The notes below the pieces were generated by a model that ran no database searches, was not told where the DNA came from, and saw only the letters and a program-made list of their open reading frames with translations. Both the position numbers and the translations under genes were made by a program. Shown here piece after piece: positions 7,726 to 15,070 of a stretch of DNA of 37,701 bases. This DNA comes from an uncultured Chloroflexota bacterium (GTDB lineage: Bacteria > Chloroflexota > Dehalococcoidia > CAUJGQ01): assembly GCA_937879875.1 (NCBI GenBank), contig CALFMN010000194.1, positions 1 through 37,701 of the forward strand, read 5' to 3'. How positions within the stretch are numbered: position 1 is the first letter of the stretch; each line of letters starts with the position of its first letter.

Positions 7726-8868
7726 ATGCCAGAGCGGACAATGAAGGCCGCGGTGTTCCACGGTCCCCAGCAGTCGCTGACGATGGAGCAGATCCAGTAC
7801 GACAAGCCGATGGCGCACGAGATCGTGGTGCGCACCGCGGCAAGCGGCGTCTGCCACAGCGACCTGCACTTCGTCGATGGCTACTACACGATGCAGACGC
7901 CGGCGATCCTCGGCCACGAGGCGGCGGGCATTGTCGAAGAGGTCGGCGAACTGGTCGACTACGTCAAGCCGGGCGACCACGTGATCGCCTGCCTCTCGGT
8001 CTTCTGCGGCCAGTGCGACTTCTGCCTCGCCGGCAAACAGCACCTCTGCACGCGCACCGCGGTGATGCGCAAACGCGACGACCCGCCGAAGTACACCTGG
8101 AACGGCAACCCGGTGATGCAGTTCGCCAATCTGAGCAGCTACGCCGAGAAGATGCTGCTGCATGAGAACGCCGTGGTGAAGATCGACAACGAGATGCCGC
8201 TGGACGCGGCGGCGCTGATCGGCTGCGGCGTCACCACCGGCGTGGGCGCCGCGCTGAACACGGCGCAGGTGGCGCCGGGCTCGACGGTGGCCGTGTTCGG
8301 CACCGGCGGCGTCGGCCTCTCGGCGATTCAGGGCGCCCGCATCGCTGGGGCGCGGATGATCATCGCCGTCGATGTCCACGAGCACAAGCTGGCGACGGCG
8401 AAGGAGCTGGGCGCGACGCATAGCGTCGACGCGTCATCCACCGACGCCGTGAAGGCGATCCGCGAGATGACGGGCGGCGGCGTGGACTACGCCTTCGAGG
8501 CGATCGGCCTGAAGAAAGCCGCCGAGCAGTGCTTCGACTGCATCAAGTCCGGCGGCACGGCGACGATCATCGGCATGATTCCGGTGGGGCAGAAAGTGGA
8601 GTTGGACGGCCCGGCCTTCCTGCGCGAGAAAAAGATCCAGGGCAGCAGCATGGGCTCGAACAAGTTCCGCATTCATATGCCGCAGTACATCGAGTTCTAC
8701 CGCCAGGGGCGGCTGAAGCTGGACGAGATGATCACGCGCCGCGGCAAGCTGGAAGACGTGAACGAGGCGATGCGGGCGATGAAGGCCGGCGAAGTCTCGC
8801 GCAGCGTGCTCATCCTCGACGAGGACGCCGTCAAGACCGGCGCGCGGGCGGCCGCTGCCGCGCGGTAG
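7726..8868 (+). CDS. Zinc-dependent alcohol dehydrogenase (MDR superfamily)
   Basis: The 380-residue enzyme oxidises an alcohol or reduces an aldehyde with NAD(P). Catalytic zinc ligands are C43 (GVCHSDLH), H64 (GHEAAG) and C167 (GCGVTTG). The structural zinc loop is complete, with C94, C97, C100 and C108. The Rossmann motif is GTGGVG (192-197). The sequence resembles class III-like or NDMA-type bacterial dehydrogenases more than short quinone reductases. It has a strong ribosome site (AGGAGGAG) and ends the plus-strand catabolic arm. A 22-bp perfect hairpin follows. A short Ala-rich C-terminal tail is unremarkable. Confidence 0.9.
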   Translation: MPERTMKAAVFHGPQQSLTMEQIQYDKPMAHEIVVRTAASGVCHSDLHFVDGYYTMQTPAILGHEAAGIVEEVGELVDYVKPGDHVIACLSVFCGQCDFCLAGKQHLCTRTAVMRKRDDPPKYTWNGNPVMQFANLSSYAEKMLLHENAVVKIDNEMPLDAAALIGCGVTTGVGAALNTAQVAPGSTVAVFGTGGVGLSAIQGARIAGARMIIAVDVHEHKLATAKELGATHSVDASSTDAVKAIREMTGGGVDYAFEAIGLKKAAEQCFDCIKSGGTATIIGMIPVGQKVELDGPAFLREKKIQGSSMGSNKFRIHMPQYIEFYRQGRLKLDEMITRRGKLEDVNEAMRAMKAGEVSRSVLILDEDAVKTGARAAAAAR

Positions 8869-8887
8869 CTCCGATCAAGATCGGTAC

Positions 8888-8935
8888 AGCCGAAACGGCG
8901 GTCACACTCAAACGAGTGTGACCGCCGTTTCGGCT
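8888..8935. terminator. 22-bp perfect hairpin between convergent genes
   Basis: AGCCGAAACGGCGGTCACACTC (8888-8909) pairs perfectly with 8914-8935 around an AAAC loop. It lies between the stop of the zinc dehydrogenase and the stop of sodX, which converge. No U-run follows on either strand, so it is either a bidirectional terminator of a non-canonical kind or an mRNA 3'-end protector. Confidence 0.7.
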
Positions 8936-8940
8936 CTGTC

Positions 8941-9495
8941 CTACTGGAGCCGCCCTGTCCGCTCGCGCGGCGCGTAGCGATACCACGCCCGGCCGACAAT
9001 ACTGCGGCGTCCCACAGGGCCATACGTTCGGCTGTCGGTGCTGCGGACGCGGTTGTCGCCAAGCACGATGTACTCGTCGGCGCCGAGTTGCCAGTCGCAC
9101 GACGGGGTGACGGCAAGGGCCGCGGCCAGCATCGCGCGTTCGGCCTCGCTCGCCGGCGTTGGCAGATACGGCTCGGGGAGCGGACGGCCGTCGAGGCGTA
9201 CTTCTCCCGCAATCACCTGCACATGTTCGTGTGGCAGCCCAACGATCCGTTTGATAGACTCGGGGTTGTGGGCGCCGCCCGCCCCGGCCCGCACGAGCAC
9301 GATCTCCCCGCGCCGCGGCCGGCCCAGCCGGTAGGCCAGCCGGCTCACCAGTAGCTGATCGCCGTCGCGCAGCGTGGGCTGCATACTTTGGCCGACGATG
9401 GCGACACGCATGCTCGCGAGGAGGTGCAGAGCCACGCGAACGACCCGGCGCAACCCGTCTACGCGCTGGCTGAATCGCACCTCGCTGTCCTTCAA
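8941..9495 (-). CDS. sodX: S26 signal peptidase, probable Ni-SOD maturation protease
   Basis: The 184-residue protein is an S26 (LepB-type) serine peptidase with nucleophile S37 in VGQSMQPTLRDGD, general base K82 in ESIKRIVGLP and the C-terminal GDNRVRSTDSRTYGPV box. It has at most one hydrophobic N-terminal segment. It is divergent from sodN with 104 bases between, and in many bacteria a small S26 peptidase beside sodN removes the leader of Ni-SOD to expose the Ni-binding histidine. That role is therefore inferred from context; a general signal peptidase I remains possible because the protein is longer than the shortest SodX proteins. The start is a TTG at 9495, and internal GTG codons (residues 6 and 12) are alternatives. 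Confidence 0.82.
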   Translation of the reverse strand: MKDSEVRFSQRVDGLRRVVRVALHLLASMRVAIVGQSMQPTLRDGDQLLVSRLAYRLGRPRRGEIVLVRAGAGGAHNPESIKRIVGLPHEHVQVIAGEVRLDGRPLPEPYLPTPASEAERAMLAAALAVTPSCDWQLGADEYIVLGDNRVRSTDSRTYGPVGRRSIVGRAWYRYAPRERTGRLQ

Positions 9496-9599
9496 GTCCG
9501 TCCCACCCGCTGTTCATGGCTACCACCGCTCTGACCTGGGATGAGAGCGGAGACAGCGCTGGCCGGCAGCGCCGGCACACTGGAGAGAAGGAGCGAACC

Positions 9600-10118
9600 A
9601 TGTCTGTTCTGGATCGAGCCCTGCGGTTGGCAGACCGCGTGCGGGCGCCGCGCGCGGCCCACGCCCATTGTGACATCCCCTGCGGCATCTACGATCCGCA
9701 CATGGCCCAGGTCGCGGCGCTCACCGTCGTGCGCATGGTGCAACTGATCGAAGCGCTGCCCGCCCCCGCCGGCGGCGACAAGGCGGCGATGGACACCTAC
9801 GGCATGCAGGTCTCTCGCTATACGGCGGTTAAAGAGGAGCACGCGAAGATCTGCGAGCACGAGCTGGTCATCCTCTGGAGCGACTACTTCAAGCCGGAGC
9901 ACCTGGAGAAGCACGCCAACCTGCACGATGTCTTCTGGAAGGCGACCAGGCTGACCTCAACCGTGAAGCAGGCAGTCAGCATGGACGCGTCGCAGCAACT
10001 GCTCGCCTCCTGCCAGCAGATCGCCGAGATCTTCTGGGACACCAAGGGCGTGAAGACCAGGCGCCAGGCGTCCAACCAGGGCGCGGCCGGCGGCGAGTTC
10101 GTCTACCCGACGACGTAA
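9600..10118 (+). CDS. sodN: Nickel superoxide dismutase precursor
   Basis: The product dismutates superoxide with a mononuclear nickel centre. The diagnostic nickel hook HCDIPCGIYDP is at residues 23-33: H23 would be the mature N-terminal His, with C24 and C28 as the Ni thiolates. The 22-residue leader ending RAPRAAHA must be cut off for activity, which fits the divergent peptidase gene. The rest is the helical bundle typical of the family (YTAVKEEHAKICEHELVILWSDYF and following). Mature length is 150 residues, longer than the Streptomyces enzyme (117) through a C-terminal extension. The ATG at 9600 follows AAGGAG with good spacing. A clear terminator follows. Confidence 0.93.
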   Translation: MSVLDRALRLADRVRAPRAAHAHCDIPCGIYDPHMAQVAALTVVRMVQLIEALPAPAGGDKAAMDTYGMQVSRYTAVKEEHAKICEHELVILWSDYFKPEHLEKHANLHDVFWKATRLTSTVKQAVSMDASQQLLASCQQIAEIFWDTKGVKTRRQASNQGAAGGEFVYPTT

Positions 10119-10146
10119 CCGCGGCGCCAGCACTCCGAACTCAGAG

Positions 10147-10188
10147 CAGCGCCTCCGCTCTTGCGGCAGAGCGGGGGCGCTGTTTCTT
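10147..10188 (+). terminator. Rho-independent terminator of sodN
   Basis: CAGCGCC-TCCGCTCT (10147-10161) pairs with AGAGCGGG-GGCGCTG (10168-10182), 15 bp with one G-T pair, around the loop TGCGGC. It is followed by TTTCTT. It starts 28 bases after the sodN stop and is the most canonical terminator in the window. Confidence 0.85.
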
Positions 10189-10214
10189 CGCGAACGGAGC
10201 GGCGGCGGCCCGCG

Positions 10215-10404
10215 GGCCCTCACCCCCGTCCCCTCTCCCAATTCTGGGCGAGGGGCGATCCGGCGTTGCTCAGGCGAGAGGGTTTCGGGTTAACCGATTA
10301 TCGATCGGAACGCACGACCCAGGACCGTCTCCTTCTCCCAGGATTGGGGGCCAGAGCGCAGCGCAACCGTCGGAGACTTCCAACGCAGACGAGAGGATGA
10401 GGGC
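10215..10404. repeat. Palindromic element, copy C, overlapping a gene's 3' end
   Basis: This 190-bp copy has the same orientation as copy B. The left arm (10215-10260) is nearly identical, with one change (AATTCTGGG for AATCCTGGG), the central GGTTAACC is kept, and the right arm carries about 30 extra bases that disrupt its hairpin. Its right part (10290-10404) is inside the reading frame of the secreted protein on the minus strand. Confidence 0.85.
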
Positions 10405-10946
10405 GCGACCGGCGGCGAGGGCGGCACGGAGTTGATCGTCGGGCAGTCGTCGACGACCACGGCAGCGCTCGTCGCCACGGTTGAGTAGGCCCAGGCCGCC
10501 TCGCCCGGACGCAGCGTGACGCCGGCGACGTAGCCGCTGCCCGGCTGATATTTCAGCACCCGCTCGGCGCCGCGCACGGTCGCCGTGCCCGTTGCCCAGG
10601 GATGGCCGACCATCACCCATTCGCCGGCGCCGATCGGCACGGCGATCACGCACGGACCGCTCGCTCCCAGCGTGGCGCTGCCGCCGCTGGGGAAGTAGGC
10701 CCAGTAACCCAGGCCGCCGGTCAACGCCGTTTCGGACGAGATCGATTCGTACTGCGTGTCCTTGAAGCCGAAGGTATAGAGCTTGCCGTAGGCTCCGGAA
10801 AGTGTCGTGCCCGCCGGGCCGCCGATCAGGTTCCAGCCGGCGGGATAGTTCACCGTAACGGCGCTGGCCAGCGGGCGCCCCGGTTGCGCGGCTCCGCCGA
10901 TCAGCGCCAGCACAAGCGCGGCCGAGAACAGGCTTGCGCGTCTCAT
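10290..10946 (-). CDS. Secreted hypothetical protein with two GWNLIGGP-type modules
   Basis: The 218-residue protein has a Sec signal peptide (MRRASLFSAALVLALIGGAA, cleavage near ASA at about 29) and two related beta-rich modules. The first runs from PAGWNLIGGPAGTT to GLGYWAYFP; the second from GAGEWVMVGHPWATG to PGEAAWAYS. The function is unknown; such modules occur in secreted proteins of related bacteria in my recollection. The last 38 or so residues (from about APSSSRLRWK) are encoded by repeat copy C and differ in character from the rest, so the original C-terminus was probably replaced. The ATG at 10946 is chosen because the signal peptide begins there; the open frame further upstream crosses another repeat. 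Confidence 0.72.
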   Translation of the reverse strand: MRRASLFSAALVLALIGGAAQPGRPLASAVTVNYPAGWNLIGGPAGTTLSGAYGKLYTFGFKDTQYESISSETALTGGLGYWAYFPSGGSATLGASGPCVIAVPIGAGEWVMVGHPWATGTATVRGAERVLKYQPGSGYVAGVTLRPGEAAWAYSTVATSAAVVVDDCPTINSVPPSPPVAPSSSRLRWKSPTVALRSGPQSWEKETVLGRAFRSIIG

Positions 10947-11028
10947 TTCCTCACTATCGTAGAGAACGCGCCGGAGCGGCGCGTCAATCGTTACGTCGTG
11001 TGAGTGCGCGGCGCCCGAGCGGCCGTGC

Positions 11029-11254
11029 GGGGCACCTAACCCTGACTTCGCTGAAGCGAAGTCTGTCCCTTCCCGAGCCGGGAAAGGGACTTCTGGAGCG
11101 CTCCAACCACCATGCGAGGGCAGCGTGGCTGGGGTGTCCTTGCGGGACACGCGATGGGGTTGTCTTCCGCCCGGTCGTATCTCCTCGAAACCCCACCCTT
11201 CCTGTATCGGGAAGGGACAGCTTTGCCGCCAGGCAAAGCAGGGTTAGGCGCCCC
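11029..11254. repeat. MITE-like element with 16-bp terminal inverted repeats
   Basis: The ends GGGGCACCTAACCCTG (11029-11044) and CAGGGTTAGGCGCCCC (11239-11254) are inverted repeats with one mismatch. Inside are symmetric hairpins: GACTTCGC-TGAA-GCGAAGTC (11044-11063), GTCCCTTCCC with GGGAAAGGGAC (11065-11090), CCCTTCC with GGAAGGG (11196-11216) and GCTTTGCC-GCCA-GGCAAAGC (11220-11239). The open frames crossing it look like hairpin shadows. It occupies most of the 361-base gene-free stretch between the secreted protein and the SDR, and is unrelated in sequence to the GGCCCTCA family. Confidence 0.8.
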
Positions 11255-11307
11255 GCGCTGCCGCGATCGGCCATGCACGCAAAGAAACGCGCCCCGCTCG
11301 CCATCCC

Positions 11308-12072
11308 TTACGGAACGATCTCGCGGGCGTAGTCGATGCCCTTCTGGCTGGTGACGCGCATTACGGCGCCGGCGCGCGAGTCGTCAGTTACCAGATCAAT
11401 CAGCCCTTGCGCCACCAGCTCGGGTTGGAGCAGTCCCATCTCGCCGGCGAGTGCAGCCACGCGCTCCGGGCCGTCGCGGCGCACCAGCGGTGTGTCGACG
11501 AAGCTCGGGCAGATCGCGTTCACGCGGATGTTGGCCTCTTCGTACAGATACTTGAGCGAGCGGCAGAAGTTGACCACGCCGGCCTTCGTCGCGGCATAAA
11601 CGGGCGATGTCGGCATCGGCCGCAGTCCGCCCATCGAGGCGGTGTTGATGATAACGCCGCCGCGGCCCAGCTCGCGCATCTTGAATACGCCGAGCTGCGT
11701 GCCGCGAATCACCGCGGTCAGGTTGATCGCCACCACGCGCTCGAACGCGTCCAGATCGCCGTCTTCATCGAACAGTCCGCCGGCCGGCTCGCCGACGCCG
11801 GCGTTGTTGCAGAGCACATCGAGGCGGGTGAACTGCATCTGCGCCTCTTCGAGCAGGTCGCGCACCGCCGCCGCGTCGGTGACATCGACGCGCACGAAGG
11901 CCGCCTTCGATCCGGCCGAACGCACCTGTGCCGCCGTCTCTTCGCCGCCGGCCTCGTCCAAATCGGCGATGACTACGGCCCTGGCGCCCTCATTCGCCAG
12001 CGCCAGCGCCATCGCCCGGCCGATGCCCGAGCCGGCGCCGGTCACGACGGCGACCGTTCCCCCAATATCCAC
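11308..12072 (-). CDS. Short-chain dehydrogenase/reductase
   Basis: The 254-residue classical SDR has the NAD(P) motif TGAGSGIG (11-18), an acidic residue after strand 2 (VVIADLDE) that favours NAD, the NNAG motif (89-92), N117, and the catalytic S146, Y159 and K163 (YAATK). The substrate is not predictable; the overall look is that of 15-hydroxyprostaglandin or glucose dehydrogenase-like oxidoreductases. The start lies 3 bases after the sortase stop, so the two are probably one transcript, although they are not linked functionally in any obvious way. Confidence 0.88.
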   Translation of the reverse strand: MDIGGTVAVVTGAGSGIGRAMALALANEGARAVVIADLDEAGGEETAAQVRSAGSKAAFVRVDVTDAAAVRDLLEEAQMQFTRLDVLCNNAGVGEPAGGLFDEDGDLDAFERVVAINLTAVIRGTQLGVFKMRELGRGGVIINTASMGGLRPMPTSPVYAATKAGVVNFCRSLKYLYEEANIRVNAICPSFVDTPLVRRDGPERVAALAGEMGLLQPELVAQGLIDLVTDDSRAGAVMRVTSQKGIDYAREIVP

Positions 12073-12075
12073 GCG

Positions 12076-12915
12076 CTACTCTCCCGGGGCCAGCCGGTCG
12101 AGCGGGAGCGGCGTGTTGTTCAGCCGCTCGGCGCGCACGACCAGCCGGTTGTTGTACTCCCCGGCCGCAAACGTGCCGTTGCAGGTAATCAGCGTCACCG
12201 ACTCCGTAGAGGTCGGCCCGATAATCTGATCGACCGGGGCGTCATTCGCACCGTACACCGCCATCGAGGTCACGTGGTAGGTATAGTCGGTGCCGTCGCC
12301 CAGCACGACATCCACTGGATCGCCCGGCTTGAGCTTGTTCAGATCCCAGAAGACCGCCGGTCCGTGGCGGATGTAATCGACGTGCCCGGCGAAGACGGCG
12401 TTGTTGCCCCCGCCGAAGCCCGGCCGGCCGCTGAAGTTGTACCAGACCACGTCGTTCCAGCTCGTCGGGTCTTCCATCACGCCGTGGCTGTCGACGCCCT
12501 TGACGCTGATCGGCGCATCGACCTTGATACCAGGAATCTTCAGACGTGCGACACCCGCCTGGCTCGGCGCCGGCGTAGGCAGGGCCGGCTCGACAACCCA
12601 GGCGGGCTGCGGAGACGGCGTATCGGTCGGCGCGGGCGAGGGCGTGCTGCCTGGCGTGGCCGGCGGCTCGGTTGGCGATGCGCCGGCCGGCGCGGTCACG
12701 GTGGCCGCCGCTGCCAGCGGCTGATCGAAGACGACGCCGCGCGCCAGCTTCTTCTGCGTCGGCCCCTGGTTCGCCGCGGTATACGCGCCGAATGCCAGTA
12801 ACGCGATCGCGGCCACCAGACAGATTGCAGCGGCTGCCCGATACACGCGCGCCGCTCGCGATGCGCCAGGCCTGCCCCAGATCAGCCGCTTCACGCCCTC
12901 CGCCACCCGCCTCAT
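12076..12915 (-). CDS. Membrane-anchored sortase-like transpeptidase
   Basis: The 279-residue protein has a basic cytoplasmic N-terminus, a membrane helix (about 28-46), a Pro/Thr/Ser-rich extracytoplasmic linker (about 72-118) and a sortase beta-barrel (about 122-262). Catalytic residues are all present: H178 in FAGHVD, C245 in TLITCNG and R257 in NNRLVVRAER. Sortases join a sorting-signal protein to a cell-surface amine. No LPXTG-type substrate is seen in the window, and the class (D/E/F-like) is unassigned. The ATG at 12915 has a GGAGG eight bases upstream and is preferred to the GTG at 12957. The SDR follows directly. Confidence 0.86.
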   Translation of the reverse strand: MRRVAEGVKRLIWGRPGASRAARVYRAAAAICLVAAIALLAFGAYTAANQGPTQKKLARGVVFDQPLAAAATVTAPAGASPTEPPATPGSTPSPAPTDTPSPQPAWVVEPALPTPAPSQAGVARLKIPGIKVDAPISVKGVDSHGVMEDPTSWNDVVWYNFSGRPGFGGGNNAVFAGHVDYIRHGPAVFWDLNKLKPGDPVDVVLGDGTDYTYHVTSMAVYGANDAPVDQIIGPTSTESVTLITCNGTFAAGEYNNRLVVRAERLNNTPLPLDRLAPGE

Positions 12916-13000
12916 TCCATCGTCCTCCGCGTACTCAGCGTCGGCGCGCGATAGCACCGCCGCCAGCCTCAGTGTAGCGTTTTGGCCATGCAGAAGTGCC

Positions 13001-13049
13001 GGCCGGCGTCACACATGGGGTTGCAACCCGCACCAATGTGTGACCGGCC
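13001..13049. terminator. Bulged hairpin downstream of the histidine kinase
   Basis: GGCCGG-CG-TCACACAT (13001-13016) pairs with ATGTGTGACCGGCC (13036-13049), 14 bp with a 2-base bulge. The loop contains the 12-base palindrome GGGTTGCAACCC. It lies 30 bases after the kinase stop (minus strand) and could end that transcript. No U-run follows. Confidence 0.5.
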
Positions 13050-13078
13050 CCACGCTGCGTATGCGGCGGCTGCAGGCT

Positions 13079-15070
13079 CTATACGCTGATCGAGGTTGTC
13101 GCCGTTGGCACCGGCACGCGGGCGATCAGCCGGCAGCCGTGCTCGTCCGCCGGCTCGATCGCGAGCGTGCCGCCCAGCCGTTCCACGCGCTCGCGCATCG
13201 AGATCATGCCGAAGCCGCCGCTCGGCAGCGGCTCCGGCAGGCCAACGCCGTCATCGGTGACGATCAGGCTGGCGGTCTGCGGCTCGAACTGCAGGACGAC
13301 CGTGACGCGGCCGGCCTGCGCGTGGCGCGCGACATTGCTCAACGCCTCCTGCACCACGCGGAAAAGGGCGTCCTCCTGGTCGTGCGGCAGGCGCCGCTGC
13401 AGGCCTTCGACGCAGAAGCTGGCGTCCATGTCCTCGCGGCTGCTGAAGCCAGGCACGTAGCGCTCCAGCGCGTCTACCAGCCCCATTTCGCGCAGCGCGG
13501 CGGGGCGCAGCTCCAGGATCAGCATGCGCATCTCGGCGAGCGCGCCACGCGCCAGCTCGCTGAGCCGCACAGCGCGTTCCGCAGCACGGCCGGCGTTGCG
13601 CTCGATCAGGCTGGGCAGCGCCTGCGCCATCATCGACATGCTGAACAGCGACTGCGTAACCGAATCGTGCAGATCGCGCGCCAGCCGGTTGCGCTCCTCG
13701 GTCACGGCCAGCCGCCGGCTCTGGCTGTAGAGCCGCGCGTGTTCCAGCGCCGTGCCGACCTGCTTCGACAGCCCCTCGATCAGTTGCTCTTCGTCTTCTG
13801 TGACGGAGGACGCCTCCGGCGTGGCGAGGATGAGCACGCCCAGGTCATTGCCCTTGGCGCGCAAGGGGATGGCGACGGCGATGCGGAACGGCTGCGTTTC
13901 GATCGGCAGCGCCTCAAGGTCGATCCGCGTCAGGCCATCGCGCTGCAACACGCTGGCGACGAACTCCTGCGCCTCCTCCTCCTGGAGCAGCCCCGAAATC
14001 TCGGCCGCCGTCTCTTCGTTCAGGCCGTCCACGAGCACGACGTTGAAGCGGCCGGTGTCCTCGTCGCGCAACAGCGCTATGCAGGCGCGCATCTGTGTGT
14101 GCGCCTGCAAACGTGCCAGCGCCAGCCGCAGCACTTCATCCGGGTCCAGCGACTGATTCACGGTGCGGGCCACGTCGTAGAGGGCGCTGATCCGCTCGTT
14201 GGCGCGCACGCGTTCGGCGAGGAGCTGGTCGCGCTCGCGCGTCTCGGTCTCCAGCGCCCGCGCCATGTTGCGAATCGAGTGCGCCAGCCGGCCTAGCTCA
14301 TCGTGCCCGTGCTCGGCCAGTTGGACGTTGAAGTCGCCGCGCTCGATGCGCTCGAGCGCTTCATCCAGCCGTTCGATGCGCACGGTGATGCTGCGGCTGG
14401 CAAGAAAGGCGAAGAGGATACCGATCGCTGCCGTCAGGCCGACGATCGGCGCAAAGATGAAGCGTGTGCTCAACTCGTGGCGGTTGGCGCCGTTCAGCAG
14501 ACGCTGCAACTGCTGCTGCTTTGCCGCGACGATGTCGTCGAGGCGGATGCGCAATGCCTCTTCCGCCTGCTGGCCCTCGGTTTGCCAGTGGAACGCGGCG
14601 GTGCTGGGAAAGCCTTCGCGGCTGAGGTCGATCTCCTGCTGGGCGAGCGTGCGGAACTGGTTTTCAAGGCCGCTGACCGACGCGGCGGCATCGCGATCGG
14701 CGCCGGAGCTCTGGCCGGCGGCAAGCTGCGCCGCGGCGGCAGCAAAGCTGTCGTGGCCGCTGGTGAACTTTTGCAGATAGGTTGCATCACCGGTGATCAG
14801 GTAACCCTGCACGCCCGCGTTCTCGGTGCTGAGCGCGTCCTTCATCGCGCCCACCGTCTGCTGGTCGGCGCGCACTACCACCACCGCCTGGCTGAGCGCG
14901 TCGGTGGTCAGCCGAATGATGACGCTCGCAGCGAGACCGACGATGATCACCACGGCGGCGCCGACGCCGAACATCAGGCGCACGCGCTGCGCCAGCGTCA
15001 GCCGGTGAATCCACTTCGGCACAAACGGCCAGCGCAGGGTATGTGCGTCGTCGTGGCCGCCGCCGCGCAT
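13079..15070 (-). CDS. NarL-type sensor histidine kinase with CHASE3-like and GAF domains
   Basis: The 663-residue kinase has TM1 (about 33-53), an extracytoplasmic helical region (54-200, CHASE3-like, with NAGVQGYLITGD), TM2 (203-225), HAMP (226-280), a short coiled coil, GAF (305-445), HisKA_3 (455-525) with phosphoacceptor H468 in RDLHDSVTQ, and a HATPase (565-655) with N579 and DDGVG (606-610). This class phosphorylates LuxR/NarL-type regulators. No regulator gene is adjacent; the nearest is the frameshifted one at 326-987, and a pairing cannot be shown. The ATG at 15070 overlaps the stop of the upstream binding-protein gene by one base (TGATG) with GGGAGGG just before it, so the two are translationally coupled. 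The longer open frame to 15436 is antisense-like noise. Confidence 0.9.
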   Translation of the reverse strand: MRGGGHDDAHTLRWPFVPKWIHRLTLAQRVRLMFGVGAAVVIIVGLAASVIIRLTTDALSQAVVVVRADQQTVGAMKDALSTENAGVQGYLITGDATYLQKFTSGHDSFAAAAAQLAAGQSSGADRDAAASVSGLENQFRTLAQQEIDLSREGFPSTAAFHWQTEGQQAEEALRIRLDDIVAAKQQQLQRLLNGANRHELSTRFIFAPIVGLTAAIGILFAFLASRSITVRIERLDEALERIERGDFNVQLAEHGHDELGRLAHSIRNMARALETETRERDQLLAERVRANERISALYDVARTVNQSLDPDEVLRLALARLQAHTQMRACIALLRDEDTGRFNVVLVDGLNEETAAEISGLLQEEEAQEFVASVLQRDGLTRIDLEALPIETQPFRIAVAIPLRAKGNDLGVLILATPEASSVTEDEEQLIEGLSKQVGTALEHARLYSQSRRLAVTEERNRLARDLHDSVTQSLFSMSMMAQALPSLIERNAGRAAERAVRLSELARGALAEMRMLILELRPAALREMGLVDALERYVPGFSSREDMDASFCVEGLQRRLPHDQEDALFRVVQEALSNVARHAQAGRVTVVLQFEPQTASLIVTDDGVGLPEPLPSGGFGMISMRERVERLGGTLAIEPADEHGCRLIARVPVPTATTSISV

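Noticed and set aside
11029..11254. Several short open frames in the region between the secreted protein and the SDR
   Set aside because: They are produced by the palindromic element itself and mirror one another on opposite strands.
326..15070. The LuxR-type regulator and the NarL-type kinase as a cognate pair
   Set aside because: They match by class, but lie about 12 kb apart with unrelated genes between and the regulator is frameshifted; nothing in the sequence links them.
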